Below, piece after piece: positions 35,242 to 45,900 of a stretch of 61,847 nt of DNA. How positions within the stretch are numbered: position 1 is the stretch's first letter; each line of letters begins with the position of its first letter. The DNA is taken from assembly GCA_023251835.1 (NCBI GenBank), contig JAHEXZ010000025.1:1-61847 (forward strand), written 5' to 3'. The position numbers and the translations under genes were made by a program. The notes beneath the pieces are model-generated. The model was not told the origin of the DNA. It did not search any database and saw only the letters and a list, made by a program, of their open reading frames with translations. This DNA is from Bacteroidota bacterium. GTDB lineage: Bacteria > Bacteroidota > Bacteroidia > 2-12-FULL-35-15.

Positions 35242-36261
35242 TTATTGCGCTACATTAATCAACTGTCCCGCCTGAAGCCTGAGGTGGTCTCCGTTCAGTT
35301 TTTTAATGTATGAAGTGCTGGTTCCAAAGCGCTTGGCTATACCCAAAATAGTATCTCCTTTTTCAACCGTATAAACCTTCATATCTTTTGGGAATGCAGC
35401 TAAACCCCATTTTGTTTGTTTGATCGTTAATTCATCACAAAGCAGTTTTTGATCCGACAATGAAATTAAGTATTTTGGATTAACTGGTACTCCTTTAAAA
35501 CGTACCTCAAAGTGTAAATGAGAGCCTGTGGAATGTCCGGTACTACCTCCTAACCCAATAACATCTCCTGCTGAAATCAATTGCCCGGGTTTTACTTTTA
35601 TCTTTGACAGGTGCGCATATACTGTTTCCAAACCATTATAATGCCGGATAATTACTACATTCCCAAAGCCTCCGTATATACGTGCAACCCTCACCATACC
35701 ATCAAAAGCTGCTGAAACCTGATCGCCTTTTTCTAAATCAATATCAATACCCTTATGCTCCCGGTTATCGCGCCAGCCAAACATGGACGTTATAGGCCCG
35801 TCAAATGGATGAAAATAGCCATTATTACTGTTAGCCAATAAGTTTAATGTTATAGTAGTATCTCGTTCAGGATTTAACATATCTTCTTCCGGAAATAACT
35901 TATCAATTTCCCAGCTCACATAAAAATCAGCAGCCGGAAACGAAACATTATTTTTGATTAAAGGCGAGTTACTCTCATCCTCTTTTATATTAGCAACAGC
36001 CATATCAATTTCATTTAACAGATCAACCGGTACTTTTTCCATCGAAAACAGGTAATCCACCAATATAATAAGTTGCCTTTTATTCATTTTTTGAATTACT
36101 GTTTTTTGTTTTTCAACAGGCAGCTTAATAAAGTTAGAAGTTATAGTATCGTCTGATGGAAAAACAACAGTACGCCCGGAAATCGGAGCAGCAGCCAGCA
36201 ACAATATTGTTATTAACAATCCGCGTTTAATAAAAAAGATATTTTTTTTACAATACAACAT
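35242..36261 (-). CDS. M23 peptidase with C-terminal LysM domain
   Basis: Cell-wall-associated protein of 339 residues. The hydrophobic N-terminal segment (GLLITILLLAAAPISG) is a signal peptide or anchor. The M23 (LytM) domain at about 155-275 has the zinc-binding HKGIDID and HLHFEV motifs, so it is probably an active glycyl or D-Ala-meso-diaminopimelate endopeptidase. A single LysM repeat (VYTVEKGDTILGIAKRFGTSTSYIKKLNG) at the C-terminus binds peptidoglycan. It probably remodels murein during growth or division, or works as a NlpD-like amidase activator, though its zinc ligands look intact. Confidence 0.9.
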   Translation of the reverse strand: MLYCKKNIFFIKRGLLITILLLAAAPISGRTVVFPSDDTITSNFIKLPVEKQKTVIQKMNKRQLIILVDYLFSMEKVPVDLLNEIDMAVANIKEDESNSPLIKNNVSFPAADFYVSWEIDKLFPEEDMLNPERDTTITLNLLANSNNGYFHPFDGPITSMFGWRDNREHKGIDIDLEKGDQVSAAFDGMVRVARIYGGFGNVVIIRHYNGLETVYAHLSKIKVKPGQLISAGDVIGLGGSTGHSTGSHLHFEVRFKGVPVNPKYLISLSDQKLLCDELTIKQTKWGLAAFPKDMKVYTVEKGDTILGIAKRFGTSTSYIKKLNGDHLRLQAGQLINVAQ

Positions 36262-36320
36262 CCCTAATCATTACATTTTAACCGGTTCTAAATTATAAAT
36301 TTTTTGGAAAGTATCAAATA

Positions 36321-36354
36321 AAAAAGCTTCCGGAAGTTATTCACAGAAGCTTTT
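36321..36354 (-). terminator. Rho-independent terminator of the aminotransferase gene
   Basis: AAAAGCTTC and GAAGCTTTT form a 9-bp stem. On the minus strand it is followed by a T-rich run. It lies 20 bp beyond the aminotransferase stop codon. Confidence 0.75.
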
Positions 36355-36374
36355 ATTAGTGGTATATGTATTTC

Positions 36375-37574
36375 TTACAAAGTTCTACCCGGGTATACTT
36401 TTAGCGCTTTTTCAAGGCAAATCATTGCATTTTTCAATGCATCTTTATTGAGTACATAAGCTAACCTGACTTCATTTGTGCCAGACCCCGGGGTTGAATA
36501 AAACCCGGTAGCAGGAGCCAGCATCACTGTCTGATTTTCAAATTCAAATGATTCTAATAACCATTGGCAAAACTTGTCGGCATTGTCAATTGGCAGACGT
36601 GCAATACAGTAGAAAGCACCGCTCGGCTTCGGGCAAAATACTCCCTCCATTTTATTTAGTGCTTCAATTAAAAAGTTCCTTCGCTCAACATATTCTTTTT
36701 GAACTTTATCAAAATAATCTTTAGGAGTATTGAGTGCAGCCTCAGCTCCTATCTGGCCGAATGTTGGTGGACTCAAACGTGCCTGTGCAAATTTCATTGC
36801 TGCCACCATTACATCCTTATTTTTAGAAATTAATGCTCCAATACGTGCTCCACAAGCACTATAACGTTTTGAAATAGAATCCAGCAGAATCATATTATTG
36901 TCTATACCCTGCAAATGCATTACCGACACATATTCTTTACCATCATAGCAGAACTCGCGATATACTTCATCAGACAATAAAAACAGGTCGTATTTCAAAA
37001 CTAATTGTTTCAATAACTCCAACTCTTCTCTTGAATATAAATAGCCAGTAGGATTTCCGGGATTGCATATCATAATCCCTTTTGTTTTTGGCGTAATGAG
37101 CTTTTCAAACTCCGATATTGGAGGCAAAGCAAAACCATTTTCAATGAATGATTTTACAGGTTTTACTATTATACCTGCTGCACAGGAAAAGCCATTATAA
37201 TTTGCATAAAACGGTTCAGGAATAATGATTTCATCACCATCATTAAAACAAGTCATCATTGCAATCTCAATAGCTTCGGAACCGCCTGTAGTAATAATTA
37301 TATCATTGAAATCAATTATTATATTAAAACCTGCATAGTATGCCGCCAGTTTTTTACGATACGACTCAAAACCTGCTGAATGGGAGTATTCCAAAACCCT
37401 GATATCAGCATTTTTGATAGCATCCAACATTACTTTAGGAGTTTCAATATCCGGTTGACCGATATTAAGATGATATATTTTACGACCTTGCTTTTTAGCA
37501 GCTTCGGCATAAGGAACAAGTTTACGGATTGGAGATGAAGGCATGGTATTGCCCTTAATAGCTATTTTTGGCAT
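36375..37574 (-). CDS. Pyridoxal-phosphate aminotransferase, class I/II
   Basis: Fold-type I aminotransferase of 399 residues. The Schiff-base lysine is in DSISKRYSACGARIG, and the cofactor-binding NPGNPTG motif is in MICNPGNPTGYLYS. The N-terminal RKLVPYAEAAKKQGRKIYHLNIGQPDIETP is the usual substrate-clamp start of the aspartate/alanine-type group. The substrate cannot be read with certainty; aspartate or aromatic amino acids are plausible. It has a -7-like TAACTTTG (minus strand, 37597-37604) shortly before the ATG and its own terminator, so it is probably a single-gene unit. Confidence 0.9.
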   Translation of the reverse strand: MPKIAIKGNTMPSSPIRKLVPYAEAAKKQGRKIYHLNIGQPDIETPKVMLDAIKNADIRVLEYSHSAGFESYRKKLAAYYAGFNIIIDFNDIIITTGGSEAIEIAMMTCFNDGDEIIIPEPFYANYNGFSCAAGIIVKPVKSFIENGFALPPISEFEKLITPKTKGIMICNPGNPTGYLYSREELELLKQLVLKYDLFLLSDEVYREFCYDGKEYVSVMHLQGIDNNMILLDSISKRYSACGARIGALISKNKDVMVAAMKFAQARLSPPTFGQIGAEAALNTPKDYFDKVQKEYVERRNFLIEALNKMEGVFCPKPSGAFYCIARLPIDNADKFCQWLLESFEFENQTVMLAPATGFYSTPGSGTNEVRLAYVLNKDALKNAMICLEKALKVYPGRTL

Positions 37575-37701
37575 TTTATTAAATTTTTAATCCGCCCAAA
37601 GTTACTATTTTACCGTGAATTGTGGATTAAACGTTATAAAATTGAAATTGCAGGTTGCGGAGCGCAAAGGCTTTAAAACAGATGTACCCATTATAAACAG
37701 C

Positions 37702-37732
37702 AAATCCCTCACTGGTAGCCAGTGAGGGATTT
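37702..37732 (-). terminator. Hairpin after the DUF1573 genes
   Basis: AAATCCCTCACTGG and its exact complement form a 14-bp stem with a 3-base loop, 25 bp past the DUF1573 stop. There is no long T-run, so this may stabilise the 3' end rather than terminate strictly. Confidence 0.6.
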
Positions 37733-37757
37733 GAGAGACACTAACAAAACAAACAAA

Positions 37758-38201
37758 CTACTTTTTTACGTCAGTTGTTGTACTTGCAGGAGTGGGATCC
37801 GGGTTAACAACTCCTTTAATTTTAATTACTTTTGTAGGAGTATCAGCATTTGAAGTTAAAGTGATTGTTTTTTCAAATGCACCAATTCTGTCAGTAGCGT
37901 ATTTAACTTTGATTACTCCTGCTGCGCCTGGTTTAATTGGTTCTTTAGGCCAATTAGGAGTAGTACATCCGCATGAACCAACGGCATTAGAAATAATCAA
38001 TGGTTCTTTTCCAACATTGGTAAATTTAAATTCGCGATTACCATCAGCATTATGCTCTATGGTACCATAATCCATCACTTCGGTCTCAAATTTAAATTTA
38101 GGAGCATTGGAATTTACCGGATTTGGTGTAGTAGTTTCCTGTGCTTTTGCGCCTATTGCAACACATAGCATTAGGCCAATTGATAAAACTGTTTTTTTCA
38201 T
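37758..38201 (-). CDS. DUF1573 secreted protein, copy 2
   Basis: Protein of 147 residues with a signal peptide (MKKTVLSIGLMLCVAIGAKA) and one DUF1573 domain, an Ig-like beta-sandwich: MDYGTIEHNADGNREFKFTNVGKEPLIISNAVGSCGCTTPNWP. The GSCGCT cysteines are typical of the family and could bind metal or form a disulphide. It is paralogous to the preceding gene (38243-38734), with a 41-bp gap on the same strand, so this is a tandem duplication. Probably a periplasmic or surface protein; function unknown. Confidence 0.85.
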   Translation of the reverse strand: MKKTVLSIGLMLCVAIGAKAQETTTPNPVNSNAPKFKFETEVMDYGTIEHNADGNREFKFTNVGKEPLIISNAVGSCGCTTPNWPKEPIKPGAAGVIKVKYATDRIGAFEKTITLTSNADTPTKVIKIKGVVNPDPTPASTTTDVKK

Positions 38202-38242
38202 TGTTTCAGAGTTTTAATTATTAGTTATTGTTTATTTAAAGT

Positions 38243-38734
38243 TTAGTGTTTTTCATATGGAATAGCTCCTCCATCCTCTTTTTTTCCGACAGGGAATGCA
38301 TCAGGTGCTGCCGGCTGAACAATTCCTTTAATAGTAATCACTTTTTGAGGAGTTTTGGCATTTGAGTTAATAGTAACTGTTTTTGTAAAATTTCCAGGGC
38401 GTTTAGTATCATAAGTCACTTTAATCACCTGTGATTCGCCCGGTTTAATTGGAACATTTTTAGGATACGTAGGTACTGTACATCCGCAGGAGCCTTTTGC
38501 ATCAGAAATAATTAATGGTTCGGTACCGGTATTTTTGAATTTAAACTCATATGTTCCATTGCCTTCATATTCAATTGTTCCAAAATCATGAACATCTTTT
38601 TCAAAAGTCATTTCGGCCTGGCTGCCTGGCTGAACAGCAACAGGTGCCTTTTCATTTGTTTTTCCTGTAGTTTGTGCATACGTAAATACTGTTGCTAAAA
38701 GTACTGCACTTAATGTATAAATCACTTTTTTCAT
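38243..38734 (-). CDS. DUF1573 secreted protein, copy 1
   Basis: Protein of 163 residues from ATG 38734, which begins the signal peptide MKKVIYTLSAVLLATVFTYA; an in-frame ATG at 38791 would add 19 residues before it. It has the same DUF1573 domain as its neighbour (VHDFGTIEYEGNGTYEFKFKNTGTEPLIISDAKGSCGCTVPTYP) and an extra charged tail ending in GAIPYEKH. It is divergent from valS. Confidence 0.85.
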   Translation of the reverse strand: MKKVIYTLSAVLLATVFTYAQTTGKTNEKAPVAVQPGSQAEMTFEKDVHDFGTIEYEGNGTYEFKFKNTGTEPLIISDAKGSCGCTVPTYPKNVPIKPGESQVIKVTYDTKRPGNFTKTVTINSNAKTPQKVITIKGIVQPAAPDAFPVGKKEDGGAIPYEKH

Positions 38735-38825
38735 GGTCACTTTAATCGGTTTATGATTTAAATTTCCAGTTTGTTTTATTGCCATAATCATGCCAAAATC
38801 TAATAAACCAGAAAAATATTTTTAG

Positions 38826-38833
38826 TAAATTTG
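38826..38833 (+). promoter_or_regulatory. -7 promoter element of valS
   Basis: TAAATTTG fits TAnnTTTG and lies about 40 bases before the ATG at 38873. No exact TTTG -33 box was found. Confidence 0.45.
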
Positions 38834-38872
38834 TTGTCCCGAATTTCGGGAAAACGAAGTACGCAAATTATT

Positions 38873-41557
38873 ATGGAAATTCCAAAAAACTACGACCCTA
38901 AAAATACAGAGGATAAATGGTATGCCTACTGGTTAAAAAATAAGTTCTTTAAATCAATACCTGATAAACGTGAACCTTATACTATTGTAATTCCACCTCC
39001 AAACGTTACCGGGGTATTGCATATGGGTCATATGCTTAATAATACGATACAAGATGTTCTGATCCGAATGAAACGTATGCAGGGGTATAATGCCTGCTGG
39101 GTACCGGGGACAGACCATGCATCCATTGCTACAGAAGCGAAGGTTGTTGCATTACTAAAAGAAAAAGAAATAAAAAAATCGGATCTGACAAGAGAAGAGT
39201 TTTTAAAACATGCCTGGGAATGGAAAGAAAAATATGGTGGAATCATTTTAAAGCAATTAGAAAAGTTAGGAGCTTCCTGTGATTGGGACCGTACTCGTTT
39301 TACGATGGAAGATGATCTGAGTGAAGCGGTAATTGATGTTTTTATTGATTTGCACAATAAAAAACAAATATATCGTGGTGTGCGTATGGTGAATTGGGAT
39401 CCGCAGGGTTTGACGGCTGTTTCTGACGAAGAAGTTATCTATAAAGAAGTAAATTCAAAATTGTACTATGTTAAGTATAGAATAGACCTCTCCCCTACCC
39501 CCTCTCCTTCAGCAAATGCTCAGGATAAACTCGGAGAGGGAGATCAATTCATTACCATTGCTACTACGCGCCCTGAAACTATATTAGGAGATACAGCAGT
39601 ATGTGTACATCCGGAAGATGAACGTTATAAGCATCTGAAAGGGAAACGAGTGATTATACCGATTGTAAATCGCTCTGTTCCTGTAATTTTTGATGAATAT
39701 ATTGATATGGAATTTGGTACTGGTGCTTTAAAAGTAACACCAGCACATGATATAAATGACTACAATCTTGGGGTTAAACATAATCTTGAGATAATTGATA
39801 CCATTGCTGCTGATGGTAAAATGAGTGCTGCAGCTCAGTTTTATGTTGGTGAAGACCGCTTTGCTGTTCGTAAAAAAATTGCAAAAGACCTGGAAGAACT
39901 TGGATTGATTGTAAAGATTGAGGACATTAAAAATAAAGTCGGTTATTCAGAGCGTACTGATGCTGTTATTGAACCACGATTGAGTATGCAGTGGTTTCTG
40001 AAAATGGATACCATTTCAAAACCGGCATTGGCAAATGTATTGAATGGAGAAATCAAATTAATTCCTGAAAAGTTTATAAACACTTATAAACATTGGATGG
40101 AAAACGTGCATGACTGGTGTATATCGCGTCAGTTATGGTGGGGACAGCGTATCCCTGCATGGTATGATTCAAAGGGTAATACAGCAGTTTGCAAGACAAA
40201 AGAGGAAGCCTTTGAAAAATTAAGAGTTACAAATCCACAGGTTAAAAGCGAAGAAATAAATCAGGATGAAGATGTATTGGATACCTGGTTTTCTTCCTGG
40301 TTGTGGCCAATCAGTGTATTTGATGGTTTTAAAAATCCAGATGGAAGGGATATTAAGTATTACTATCCTACCAATGATTTGGTAACAGCACCGGAGATTT
40401 TATTTTTCTGGGTAGCCCGTATGATTATTGCAGGTTATGAGTATCGTGGGGAGAAGCCTTTCAGCAATGTTTATTTGACAGGAATTGTACGTGATAAGTT
40501 GGGCAGGAAAATGAGTAAATCGTTAGGAAACTCACCCGATCCGATTGATTTAATAGAAAAGTATGGTGCTGATGGAGTACGTGTAGGAATGTTACTGTGT
40601 TCACCAGCCGGCAATGATTTACCTTTTGATGAGAGTTTATGTGAACAGGGACGTAATTTTTCTAATAAGATATGGAATGCATTCAGGCTGATTAATGGGT
40701 GGATACCTCTCTCCAACTCTCCCCACAGGGGAGAGTGTAAGGTAGCTATAGAATGGTTTGAGGCGCGGTTCAATGAGCAGTTGGAAATTATAAATGATCT
40801 GTATTCAAAATACAGAATGAGTGAAGCCTTGATGACTACTTATAAACTGGTATGGGATGATTTCTGCTCCTGGTATCTGGAGATGATTAAGCCGGAATTT
40901 GTGGATGGTAAATCATTACCAATTGATCAAACAACCTATGACGCTACTATTGTTTTCTTTGAGAAACTATTACAAGTTTTGCATCCGTTTATGCCATTCA
41001 TTACAGAGGAAATATGGCATTTAATTAAGGAAAGAGATGAGAAGGAATGTATTATAGTTGCTGAATGGCCTAAAGTACAAAAGTGGAACAATACGATTAT
41101 AAAGGGTTTTGAAGTAGCTATGGAAGTTATTACAAACGTAAGGAATCTCCGTAAACAAAAAAATATTTCCCCAAAAGAGAAAATACAATTATTTGAAAAA
41201 GTAAACCAAGGGGAAGCGAAACAACTATTTGACCCAATTATTGTTAAACTTTGCAATTTGAACGGACTTGAATATATTGATAAAAAGCTTGACGGGGCGT
41301 TTTCTTTTGTGTTGAAGCATGCAGAGTTTTTTGTTCCGCTATCAAAAAATATTGATGTAGCTGCTGAAAAGGATCGTCTGGCAAAAGAACTGGAATACAA
41401 TAAAGGGTTTCTTAAATCAGTTGAGATAAAACTGGCGAATGAGAAGTTTATTGCAAATGCAAAACCTGAATTGGTAGCCAATGAAAGGAAAAAACAAGCT
41501 GATGCAGAAGCAAAGATAAAAGCGATTGAAGAGCAACTGACGGGTTTGGATAATTGA
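38873..41557 (+). CDS. valS: Valyl-tRNA synthetase, with two repeat-derived insertions
   Basis: Class I synthetase of 894 residues from ATG 38873; an in-frame TTG at 38831 would add 14 residues. HMGH at 50-53 and KMSKS at 546-550 are the ATP-binding signatures, the editing domain (FITIATTRPETILGDTAV) is intact, and the coiled-coil C-terminal arm is present. Two short GC-rich palindromic repeats are translated in frame: residues about 206-223 (39487-39543), just before the editing-domain strand, and residues about 612-623 (40706-40740), in the helical anticodon-binding region. Flanking sequence is normal on both sides, so both probably sit in surface loops. The gene stands alone, divergent from DUF1573. 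Confidence 0.95.
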   Translation: MEIPKNYDPKNTEDKWYAYWLKNKFFKSIPDKREPYTIVIPPPNVTGVLHMGHMLNNTIQDVLIRMKRMQGYNACWVPGTDHASIATEAKVVALLKEKEIKKSDLTREEFLKHAWEWKEKYGGIILKQLEKLGASCDWDRTRFTMEDDLSEAVIDVFIDLHNKKQIYRGVRMVNWDPQGLTAVSDEEVIYKEVNSKLYYVKYRIDLSPTPSPSANAQDKLGEGDQFITIATTRPETILGDTAVCVHPEDERYKHLKGKRVIIPIVNRSVPVIFDEYIDMEFGTGALKVTPAHDINDYNLGVKHNLEIIDTIAADGKMSAAAQFYVGEDRFAVRKKIAKDLEELGLIVKIEDIKNKVGYSERTDAVIEPRLSMQWFLKMDTISKPALANVLNGEIKLIPEKFINTYKHWMENVHDWCISRQLWWGQRIPAWYDSKGNTAVCKTKEEAFEKLRVTNPQVKSEEINQDEDVLDTWFSSWLWPISVFDGFKNPDGRDIKYYYPTNDLVTAPEILFFWVARMIIAGYEYRGEKPFSNVYLTGIVRDKLGRKMSKSLGNSPDPIDLIEKYGADGVRVGMLLCSPAGNDLPFDESLCEQGRNFSNKIWNAFRLINGWIPLSNSPHRGECKVAIEWFEARFNEQLEIINDLYSKYRMSEALMTTYKLVWDDFCSWYLEMIKPEFVDGKSLPIDQTTYDATIVFFEKLLQVLHPFMPFITEEIWHLIKERDEKECIIVAEWPKVQKWNNTIIKGFEVAMEVITNVRNLRKQKNISPKEKIQLFEKVNQGEAKQLFDPIIVKLCNLNGLEYIDKKLDGAFSFVLKHAEFFVPLSKNIDVAAEKDRLAKELEYNKGFLKSVEIKLANEKFIANAKPELVANERKKQADAEAKIKAIEEQLTGLDN
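39487..39543. repeat. Family A repeat, copy A7, in frame inside valS
   Basis: It contains CCTCTCCCC...CTCTCCTT and ...CTCGGAGAGGG arms around a loop with GCAAATGCTCAGGATAAAC. It shares a 28-base identical core with copy A8 in aspS (39513-39540 and 49078-49105). It is translated as [17 protein letters not shown]. Confidence 0.85.
40706..40740. repeat. Family A repeat, copy A6, in frame inside valS
   Basis: CTCTCCCC and GGGGAGAG arms around ACA, with a CCTCTCTCCAA shoulder. It is translated as PLSNSPHRGECK between IN-GWI and VAIEWFEARFNEQ, a place where other ValRS proteins have only a few residues. Confidence 0.8.
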
Positions 41558-41616
41558 TATGCTCATCGACTCTGGTTCCACTATTTATGGCTAACAGATG
41601 TTACTAACAGAAGTTA

Positions 41617-42912
41617 TTATACCTTTTTCACAAAATCTATAAATTCATTGATTTCGTCAAAGCTATTATAGATATGTGTAGAAATACGAATAGAGTTTAA
41701 GTCCGACTCAGGCACAAGCCGAATCCTGAAAAAATTTTCACTGGCTTTTTTTCCAAATTCCTGGTAATCCATATTTTTCAGTTTAAAACCAATCATTGTT
41801 CCTCTTGATTCTGGCTCGGTTGGGCTGAGCATTTCTATTTTATTATCGAGATATAATAACTGTTCCTGCAAATTTGTAGTTAAAGCCCGTGCACGTTCTG
41901 CCACTCTTTTTACACCAATAAGTGAAACAAAATCGGCAGCAGCAGCCATACCCTGATATATATAAGGATTTTGGGTTCCATAATCATACTTATGTGCAGT
42001 GGGTACATAACTTTCCAACTGTTGTTTTTTTTCTGATAATTCCCACTTTTCTATGGCATTGCCTCCAACATAATAAGGCTGAAGTATATTTAGCATTTCT
42101 TCTTTTACATAAAGGAAACCGGTACCTAAAGGCCCCATTAGCCATTTATGACCGCACGATGCATAAAAATCACATCCTAATTCCTGTAAATCAATAAAAG
42201 TTGAACCAAGTCCATGAGCCCCATCAATACAAACAAACAAGTGTTTTAATTTTCCAAGAGCTGCAATTTCTTTGACTGGCAATACAATACCTGTGGTGCA
42301 GGTAATATGAGGAACTGCTATTGCCTTTGTTTTAGGAGTGATGAGCGCATGTATGAGGTTTAAATTTTCTTTAGCAGTAAGAGCAGGGGTAAATGTTTTA
42401 ATTATAATTCCACGGAGCTTGGCCACATTCAGCCAGGGAGCAGCGTTACCAACATGCTCGTGCGTTGTCATTATTACTTCATCTCCTTTTTTTAGTGGCA
42501 ATCCCCAGGCAACAATATTAATACCTTCGGTAGTATTGTGAGTAAGTGAAATTTCTGATATTTTAACATTGAGGAAAGCTGCTAATTTTTCACGAGCTAT
42601 TTCCTGTCCGCTATAATCGCCTTCGGTATTGGCTTCTATCAATCCTTTTTTTACCATTTCAATAACGGGATAAGGAGATGGCCCCATAGTGCCATTGTTG
42701 AAATAGACCCTGCTTTTTTTCAATGGGAACTGGTCCCGGACAAATTTCCAGAATAATTCCCCTTCATTATACGGGGGCATTAATGAAGAAAAGCGATTTA
42801 TTGGAGTACCATTTACGGGTAATATAGAGGCTTGTGACAGGTTTGGCAGAACAGCAGTTCCAATGGCAAATCCGCTCAACTGTTTCAAAAAAATTCTTCT
42901 ATTGTTTGACAT
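41617..42912 (-). CDS. Class V aminotransferase with Tat-type signal
   Basis: Fold-type I pyridoxal-phosphate enzyme of 431 residues, of the cysteine desulphurase/isopenicillin N epimerase-like group. The PLP lysine is in ASCGHKWLMGPLGTGFLYV, with CIDGAHGLG for the cofactor aspartate-histidine and LTHNTTEGINIVAWGL for the phosphate loop. The N-terminus MSNNRRIFLKQLSGFAIG fits the twin-arginine RRxFLK pattern, so export of the folded enzyme is predicted. Its start overlaps the end of the SpoIIE gene by 28 bp, so the two are cotranscribed. The substrate is unknown. Confidence 0.85.
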   Translation of the reverse strand: MSNNRRIFLKQLSGFAIGTAVLPNLSQASILPVNGTPINRFSSLMPPYNEGELFWKFVRDQFPLKKSRVYFNNGTMGPSPYPVIEMVKKGLIEANTEGDYSGQEIAREKLAAFLNVKISEISLTHNTTEGINIVAWGLPLKKGDEVIMTTHEHVGNAAPWLNVAKLRGIIIKTFTPALTAKENLNLIHALITPKTKAIAVPHITCTTGIVLPVKEIAALGKLKHLFVCIDGAHGLGSTFIDLQELGCDFYASCGHKWLMGPLGTGFLYVKEEMLNILQPYYVGGNAIEKWELSEKKQQLESYVPTAHKYDYGTQNPYIYQGMAAAADFVSLIGVKRVAERARALTTNLQEQLLYLDNKIEMLSPTEPESRGTMIGFKLKNMDYQEFGKKASENFFRIRLVPESDLNSIRISTHIYNSFDEINEFIDFVKKV

Positions 42913-45900
42913 TGTATGCTTTCTTTAAGAAGCTGTTCAGAATACATTTTATGCGGGTTAGCAATATTTGATAATTTACTACCGAGCTTTATACCAATAA
43001 CTGTAACATCATCTACCTGTTCGAGTTCTCCTTTCCACTCCAAAAAAGTTCGATCCAATAATTCCTGCTGCCTTTTTTGTGGCAGATCCGAAATTGCTAA
43101 AAGAGTGTTTTTCAATTGCTTAGACATGATTTTTTTAGCTTTTTGGCCTCCAAACTGATCAGCAAAACCATCGGTATGCATGTATATTATATCTCCTTTT
43201 TTAGCGATTATTTCGTGCTGTTTGAAAGGTTTCATGCTTGAATAAAATCCTACAGGTTGTTTATCGCCTTTAAATTCTGTTAATTCTTTTGTATCATTTT
43301 GTTCAGAGATAAGGTATATTGTATTATTAGCTCCGGCAAAATGGATTTTCACATGATCAGAATCTGTGGATTTAAAAATAGAAATAAGGGCAATGTCCAT
43401 TCCATCTTTACCACCATCATCTGCTTGTTCAGGATTAAGGGCACATATAATTATACGTCTTAATTCATCCAGCATACCTGCCGGTTCAATCATTTTTTTT
43501 GAGTGAGAGATTTCATTCAGCAAACTGATTCCTATCAAACTCATAAAAGCTCCCGGGATGCCATGTCCGGTGCTGTCAGCGCAAGCAACAAGAGTTCTGT
43601 CGGGCAGGTCAAAAGCCCAATAAAAATCACCGCTTACAATATCACGTGGTTTATAAAGAATAAAAAAGTCTTTTAAACAATAATTTAACACACTTTCAGA
43701 AGTAAGAAAACTGTGCTGAATGCGTTGTGCATAATTAATACTATCAGTAATGCTTTTATTTTTTCCTGCAATTTGCACATAAGCCTGTTTCAGTTCTGCA
43801 TTTTTTTCTTCAATAATGTGATTTTGTTTAATAATTTTTATGTTGGAAGATTTAATTTTCACATAGGAGAATATACCACTTAATATAATAACGGCAATTA
43901 TTGAATAAAACCACCATGTTTGCCAGAAAGGCGGAGCAATAGTAAATTTAAAGGAAGCAGGTTGTTTGTTCCATACACCATCTCCGTTATTAGCGATAAC
44001 AAGAAATTCATAGTTGCCGGGAGGGATATTTGAATAAATAGCTTCTGTTTTAGCCGTTTGCGGGAGCCAGTCTTTGTCCAGACCTTTCAACATATACTTA
44101 TACCTCACTTTTGCAGGGGCTGTTAAGCTTACACCAACAAAATTAAATGCCAGGTAATTTCTGTCATGTGCCAATTTTAAGTTGACCGGCAAGTTATTCC
44201 GATCAAGAGAATCGGCAAAGTACTTCCAATCCTGTTTTTGACCGAACAAATAAATACTTTTAATATAGGTATATGGTTCTACTTCATTTTTTTTATCATA
44301 CTCTGGTTGATATACCACTAATCCTTTGGAAGTACCAAACCAGACTTTATTCTGGTTGTCAAGTAAGATTGAATTTAATGTACAATCCTCGCTAAGAAAG
44401 CCATCTTCCGCAACATAATGACGGATCTCGTAGTCATTATTGCCTAGTGGTATTATTTTATCCACTCCATTCGGGAAACCAGCCCATAACACTTGTTTTT
44501 TGTTTATTACAAGAGATTGAACAATATTAGATAATAAACCTTCTTTTATAGTTATTCCAGAGAACTCTTCATTGCTGTATTTATATATTCCATTTGCCGT
44601 TACAAACCATGAATTATTTAAACTATCAATCAAAATATTAGAAACTTGTTTCGTAGTAAGACCATCTTTCTCGGTAAAATGCTTGATTACATTGCCATCA
44701 AACCTATAGGCACCATTTTCGGTTGCAAACCAATAATTGCCATTATTGTCCTGATTTATTTTATATATAAAATTATTCGGAGTTCCGCTATAATTAAATT
44801 CAACAATTTTTCCATTATTAATTTGAGCAACTCCCAACTTTGTTCCCAACCAAACAGTACCATTTTTATCAATATATATATCATGAATGTAGTTCAAACC
44901 TCTTTTTAAGTCTGAAGCTTCTATTCTCTCAAATATTTTTCCATTAAAATGAAGCGCACCATAGCTGGTACCAATATATAATGTACCATCAGCACTCTCA
45001 GCAATTGCGGTTATATCAGGATTATATTTCCAATCCTTTTGATTGTAATTTTTTATTATTTTTCCTTCTAAAATGCTCAGTCCCTTTTTCGATCCGATCC
45101 AATATCTCCCGTCTTTACTTTGATAAATACAATTAATAGCGTTGGACGGTAAACCATCATTTGTTGTATACATATAAAAACTTTCGTTGGCCAATTTTGA
45201 TATTCCATTGTCTTTAGAAGCAAGCCATATATTCTTTTCTTTGTCTTCAATAATTTTCCAAATAGTGTTGTTTACCAAACCATTTTTTTGAGAATATAGT
45301 ACGAATGTATTATTTTTACATTTTATTCCTCCGGCACTTGAAGCGATCCATAAATTTCCTTTATGGTCTTTGGCGTATCCATAAAAACTTGCATCGTTTG
45401 CTACACCAGTTATAGTAATCTGGTTGATTTTGTTATCCTTTAATTCATAAAGGCCTTCGTGCATAAAAAACCAATAATGTTCGTTGCCTTGCTCCAGCAC
45501 GGAATAGAAATACTCATTTTTTAATCCGTCTTTTTTTGAATAATTCTTTACTTCTTTGCCATTATACCTATATGCACCAGATCCGAGTGTACTAAACCAA
45601 AAATTTTGTTTGCTATCCTGATAAATATTGAAAATAAGAGCATTATCTATCGCTTCATTTATAGTATAAGCTGTACAAAAGGTATCTTTAAATAGAGAAA
45701 GACCTTTTCCCGTTCCCAGGAAAATTTGATTATCTGGTGTAATAAAAATAGTATAAACCCGATCATGGCTCAAACCATTCTGTGTAGTGAAATTTTTAAA
45801 TTTTTTGCCGTCAAATACAGAAAGACCCTTATTGGTTCCTATCAAAATTCTACCTTTCTGATCTTTTACAATAGAATAAACAACATTATCAGCCAAACCA

